Shown here piece after piece: positions 59,800 through 64,000 of a stretch of 64,000 nt of DNA. Below the pieces are notes generated by a model. It was not told where the DNA came from. It ran no database searches and saw only the letters and a program-made list of their open reading frames with translations. How positions within the stretch are numbered: position 1 is the first letter of the stretch; the number at the start of each line of letters is the position of its first letter. Source of the DNA: Tetraselmis striata (taxonomy: Eukaryota > Chlorophyta > Chlorodendrophyceae > Chlorodendrales > Chlorodendraceae); assembly GCA_006384855.1 (NCBI GenBank), contig VCJN01000476.1, positions 44,942 to 108,941 of the forward strand, written 5' to 3'. The translations under genes and the position numbers were made by a program.

Positions 59800-59930
59800 T
59801 ACGCTGACAACAATTTTTCGCTGGGTGCTGAAATGATCCAGCGTCAATCAGCGTGGAGCGAACATATCCTAATAAGGACTAACCATACGCATGCCGTAAG
59901 GCTTACGATAACCTGAGCAGGCACCTAGGC

Positions 59931-60152
59931 TTGAAACCAGGGCCCTCAGTGCAACTGCTGAAAATAGCAGTAACACCAGACATGCTCCCGAAGCATGATG
60001 ATGGAGGTGGCTGTGGTGGTAGTGGAGGCCGCAATAGCGGCCGTGGCGGCCGCTCTGAAGGAGGAGGCCGCGGCAGAAATGTTGGTCGCGGCCGGGGGCG
60101 GTCGAGGTGGAGAATAAATATAGGCTACCATATGAACGCATACCCACTATAA
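59931..60152 (+). pseudogene. RG-rich tail region, copy 1
   Basis: Encodes GGSGGRNSGRGGRSEGGG and further Arg-Gly repeats. It probably was the nucleic-acid-binding end of Gag, replacing a zinc knuckle. It is out of frame with the preceding Gag ORF, and intervening stops separate them. Confidence 0.5.
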
Positions 60153-60892
60153 TAGTGGAGACTACTTTCGTCCGCAGCGCTCCAAAAAAGAGCATACAAG
60201 CTGAGACATCAGCCCAGCAAATTGCAAACAAACTACAGTATAAAACAAATATTGACATAGTAAACCGAATGAATTGACTTTATAAATACCTTTTGATCCA
60301 CTATGTCAAAATCAGTCTCCTTACCTTATGATTAAATGTTGCCATACACTACATAAGCTGAACGTAGTAATGTATTGTTTTGGCAACAGCTTTGATTTGC
60401 GGTGATTTGGATGTGGCCGCTCAAGTTGATCTGTGCCAGGGGACGCCCTGGAGTGATCCTGGGCGTGGGCCTGCCCCTGTCGTTTACGGCAGGATCGCCA
60501 ACAATCAGAGTTCATAAAAGTCGGCCGACGAACACATCCTCCCATCATATTTAGCTTTGAGCCATCTGTAACATAACGATAAGAATATAACATTACTATA
60601 AGAACAATAACTGAAAATATTGGCTCAAGACTACTGTGTCTCACGACACCACTATGATATAACCATGACAACAATACCAAAAGTAAAAATTGTGGAGGAT
60701 GTGGGACCACTGCGTTCGAAACGTAGGGTCGATGACACTCAGGAACCCCCTGTTGTGCATCATATACTGGAGACTCACAAGGCACAAACACAATAAACAC
60801 TATATTACTGGTCAGAAAGGCACCTCATCAAAAGCGCTGCAAACTGAACCACTTGAAAAAAATACTAATATCAGTAAAAGCACCAACAAACG

Positions 60893-61348
60893 GTGGAGAA
60901 TGCTGTGCAAACGGACACTGTTGAGTGCCGTCACATGCAAACACAAATCAATGAAATCATATCTGACTATAATGACAATATGGCCAGGGCGATGATCCCT
61001 GCGCATCATGATAACGACGCAACAGTATCAGCTCCCCAACACGATACTTACCCATCATTCAGTCAGAATGTTTGGCAACAATTAAACATGATATGGGGGC
61101 CGTTCACCCTTGATGGGGCGGCAACAGCTGAAACCACAAAAGTGCTTGACAATTATTGTTCTCCGACTAATTCTTTCTTTGATGCTGACATTACTAACCA
61201 TCATGTGTGGCTGAATCCACCTTTTGAGCAAATCTCTGATTTTTATCGCCTGCTTCGAAAGGAAGCGCAGGCTGAATCCTTACAATATTTCCGCAGTAAT
61301 TTGCGATTCCAAAATGGAAAAACAATAACAAATCAAAACATATGCTGA
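60893..61348 (+). CDS. Dam-methyltransferase-like domain of the second gypsy element (partial)
   Basis: The frame contains WGPFTLDGAATAETTKVLDN, SPTNSFFDADITNHHVWLNP and PFEQISDFYRLLRKEA. That is the F-x-LD-x-A...D-x-L/I...VWLNPPF pattern of the phage-type DNA N6-adenine methyltransferase (Dam) family, with an intact NPPF catalytic tetrad. It is cut short after about 60 residues of the domain by a stop at 61346-61348. The same module sits in pol of the first gypsy element. Activity cannot be judged. Confidence 0.7.
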   Translation: MENAVQTDTVECRHMQTQINEIISDYNDNMARAMIPAHHDNDATVSAPQHDTYPSFSQNVWQQLNMIWGPFTLDGAATAETTKVLDNYCSPTNSFFDADITNHHVWLNPPFEQISDFYRLLRKEAQAESLQYFRSNLRFQNGKTITNQNIC

Positions 61349-61435
61349 AAAACATACAGAAAAATACACCAGTACCCTCAGGGTGCTTATTGGTATGATA
61401 TTCCAGACCCAAGCAACCATAAAGAGCGGATACCA

Positions 61436-61880
61436 ATGGGTCCGACTCCATTCGCAGTTGATGTATGCCTTGCTGACTATACTGTCGAAGACAGACTGCG
61501 CGACAAAGCGCACAATGTGAAACCACCATATCAAATTCCAACCGCAAACTTTACTTCTCAGACTGTTGAGACAGATCTGTTGAAGGCCAAATCCAAAATT
61601 ACAATAAACAATGATATCCTGTCCAATCAGGTTGACATATTGATCGACAGTGCTGCCCAAAGAGAAATTATCTCATGGGATATTGTACAAAAATATAATC
61701 TGCCAGTGAAACTGCTGGATCAAGCGATCAAAATACAACTGGCAGATGGAATAACATATAAGATCTCTCGACATTATGTTACTGTAATGCTTCAATTTGA
61801 GGCAGGTTACACTACGGAGGCTAATCTTGTTTGCCTCCCCAGCAACAATAACTGGGATGTCATATTTGGCACAATATTTG
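61436..61880 (+). pseudogene. Retropepsin-like protease of the second gypsy element, truncated
   Basis: Same frame as the Dam-like ORF after an 87-nt gap. Shows VDILIDSAAQREIISWDIVQ with Asp-Ser-Ala where Asp-Ser/Thr-Gly is usual, then KIQLADGITYKISRH and WDVIFGT, the end of the fold. Immediately after this the sequence jumps to the middle of gag (junction 61864-61885). No RT, RNase H or integrase follows. Confidence 0.65.
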
Positions 61881-63014
61881 GTACAATATCAAGATATGGC
61901 AATGAACATACACTATAACCAGGGCTGGAATGCCGGCCTGATGGACAATCTGGCTGACTTTGTCGGCAGATGGTCTAACAATATCATAGAACATAACCAT
62001 ATCACGCACAGGCCTGCTGGAGCAGAGGACCCGCAGCAGCGACTCTTGCTGCAAATACAATATATTGACACTGTGCTTACACGGGCTACACCAAAGCCAG
62101 CCAGCTCAGCCCTCATACTGTTTCCAGCAGCTTATGTTCATCAGATTCCTATGCTAACATATTGCAAGATATTCCGGATGGCGCACAAGACTGGATCCAA
62201 ACCGGAATGGGTCCTTGAGTATGTTAACCATATGGCCCCTGCGCTTGAGGCGTGGCGGCAGAGATACAATAAGAAAGTACGTGAGCACTTCAAAGACTGT
62301 GCTAACACCTTCCCAAACATACCTTATCCCAACAGACAGTTTGCAGACCAACCGTTGGGTCTGCCAATATACTCTGCCATCAGAACCATAATGACCAAAG
62401 CAGCGTAGCAACGGCACAATCCAAGTGCCTATGATATGGGTGCAGAACCTGCAGGTTATGACCCACACCGGCAGCATGAACCATATGCTGGCCAATCGGA
62501 CCATAGGGCAGACAAGCGCCCATCATATCCTCCAGCAGAACAGACCAGGCGGAAGTCGCCAAGGCGTGAAACCTCGCCACCGGTGAGTGAACGGCCTGCA
62601 CCGCAACAACTATATGCAACTGTAGCTGCTAGCCAGCCAACGCTGCAACTTAAACTGACCCCGCTGGCATGGCAGGAGAAGTTGCATGCCAATCACCATA
62701 GCCCTCTGTACCTGACTGAGGTCATGCAGTTTTTGGACAGAGTGGGCCCTACAGTAACAGAACATGTCTATGACTATATGTCAGAAAGATATGTGCTTGA
62801 CGCTATCAACAAACAATCACAATACTATAATACACTGGAAACCATGTTCGCAAACAAGCGAGGAATCCGTGGAGCTGCCTTTACCGATTCTCATCAGTTG
62901 GCAGAAACTATAATATGTTATGTTCAAAGTAAAAAATATTATCGTGATCTCAAAATACACAGGCAAAATACACAGGCAGGCAAATCTTATTATACAAATA
63001 CTGTAACACGCTAA
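61881..63014 (+). pseudogene. Gag of the second gypsy element, copy 2 (5' truncated)
   Basis: Begins at YQDMAMNIHYNQGWNAG, so it lacks the first 17 or so residues of copy 1. It is fused to the protease end out of frame. Position 62338 region keeps CAG (copy 1 has a stop), but a TAG at 62406-62408 interrupts it where copy 1 has CAG. The second part (62409-63014) is open, with the same linker and the AVTEHVYDYM-type region. Confidence 0.75.
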
Positions 63015-63141
63015 CAACAATTTTTCGCTGGGTGCTGAAATGATCCAGCGTCAATCAGCGTGAAGCAAACATATCCTAGCTAATAAGGACTAACCATACG
63101 CATGCCGTAAGGCTTACGATAACCTGAGCAGGCACCTAGGC

Positions 63142-63327
63142 TTGAAGCCCGGGCCCTCAGTGCAACTGCTGAAAATATCAGTAACATCAGACATGCTCCC
63201 GAAGCATGATGGTGGAGGTGGCTGTGATGGTAGTGGAGGCCGCAATAGCGGCCGTGGCGGCCGCTCTGAAGGAGGAGGCCGCGGCAAAACTGTTGGTCGC
63301 GGCCGGGGCGGTCGAGGTGGAGAATAA
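63142..63327 (+). pseudogene. RG-rich tail region, copy 2
   Basis: Counterpart of 59931-60152: GGSGGRNSGRGGRSEGGG then KTVGRGRGGRGGE to TAA at 63325-63327. It ends earlier than copy 1 because of a small indel. Confidence 0.5.
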
Positions 63328-64000
63328 ATATAGGCTACCATATGAACGCATACCCACTATAATAGTGGAGACCACTTTCGTCCGCAGCGCTCCAAAGAGG
63401 AGCATACAAGCTGAGGCATCAGCCCAGCAAACTGCAAACAAACTACAGTATAAAACAAATATTGACATAGTAAACTGAATGAATTGACTTTATAAATACC
63501 TTTTGATCCACTATGTCAATATCAGTCTCCTTACCTTATGATTAAATGTTGCCATACACTACATAAGCTGAACGTAGTAATGTATTGTTCTGGCAACAGC
63601 TCTGATTTGCGGTGATTTGGATGTGGCCGCTCAAGTTGATCTGTGCCAGGGGACGCTCTGGAGTGATCCTGGGCGTGGGCCTGCCCCTGCCGTTTACGGA
63701 GGATCGCCAACAATCAGAGTTCATAAAAGTCGGCCGACGAACACATCCTCCCATCATATTTTGCTTGAGCCATCTGTAACATAACGATAAGAATATAACA
63801 TTACTATAAGAACAATAACTGAAAATATTGGCTCAAGGTACTGTGTCTCACGACACCACTATGATATAACCATGACAACAATACCAACGTAGTGGAGGAT
63901 GTGGGACCACTGCGTTCGAAACGTAGGGTCGATGACACTCAGGAACCCCCTGTTGTGCATCATATACTGGAGACTCACAAGCGCAGAAGGCGCAAACACA

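Larger units (their letters stand above)
58668..64000 (+). repeat. Tandem duplication of a 3.2-kb gag-to-protease block, second unit truncated by window end
   Basis: GGTAC-ATATCAAGA-ATGGC starts the units at 58668 and 61880 (period 3212). Later landmarks such as GGATGTGGGACCACTGCG recur with an offset near 3200 (about 60697 and 63897). Units are highly similar with scattered substitutions and small indels. The second unit is cut at 64000 before the Dam-like domain. Confidence 0.9.

Overview
The window reads as nuclear DNA of a green alga, most likely a chlamydomonadalean chlorophyte. It holds an intact algal-type alpha-tubulin gene with strong C/G third positions and a TGTAA polyadenylation word 85 nt after the stop, a seven-exon isopentenyl-diphosphate isomerase gene, and retroelement types typical of volvocalean genomes. 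Placement rests on recognition only; no search was run. Most of the 64 kb is transposon-derived.

Layout. 1-17.5 kb is a nest of tyrosine-recombinase (YR) elements. Three long copies (A 1-2874 +, B 5381-8622 -, C 14308-17509 +) each carry a gag-like ORF with an RG-rich tail and a YR ORF but no reverse transcriptase. Their ends are split direct repeats: an A block at the left, and B1-A2-B2 at the right. A second, non-coding family with the same architecture lies at 2875-5353. A broken DIRS-type RT/RNase H/MT-like remnant (12.5-14.3 kb) abuts copy C. 18.0-20.2 kb is alpha-tubulin; 21.5-23.1 kb is a broken-looking RlmN-type radical-SAM methyltransferase gene. 25.7-27.0 kb has a solo A-B remnant and a truncated fourth YR copy (D), at whose broken end an LTR retrotransposon (27020-34592, minus strand) begins. 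That Ty3/gypsy element has a Nudix-like module in Gag, an in-frame UAG between gag and pol, a Dam-methyltransferase-like domain, protease, RT, RNase H, integrase and a chromodomain-like tail.

34.6-38 kb has no recognisable gene. At 38.1-39.0 kb (-) is an orphan C-terminal WNK/OSR1_C-like exon. 44.1-46.6 kb (-) is isopentenyl-diphosphate isomerase, with long G or C homopolymers in five of six introns. 50.5-51.9 kb (-) is a type II membrane glycosyltransferase-like gene with one reading-frame break. 52.8-53.5 kb holds a 230-bp tandem repeat.

54.6-64 kb belongs to a second Ty3/gypsy family: an integrase C-terminus with the start of an LTR, then a separate 209-bp LTR, a 2.1-kb leader made of hairpin-bearing repeats, and a gag / RG-rich / Dam-like / protease block that is tandemly duplicated with a 3.2-kb period and runs off the window.

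The cellular genes are unrelated in pathway (cytoskeleton, RNA modification, isoprenoids, glycosylation) and show no operon logic. The interest lies in the mobile elements: RT-less YR elements with a covarying boundary hairpin, captured enzymatic domains in gypsy elements, a structured repeat leader, and strongly over-represented short words in intergenic DNA.
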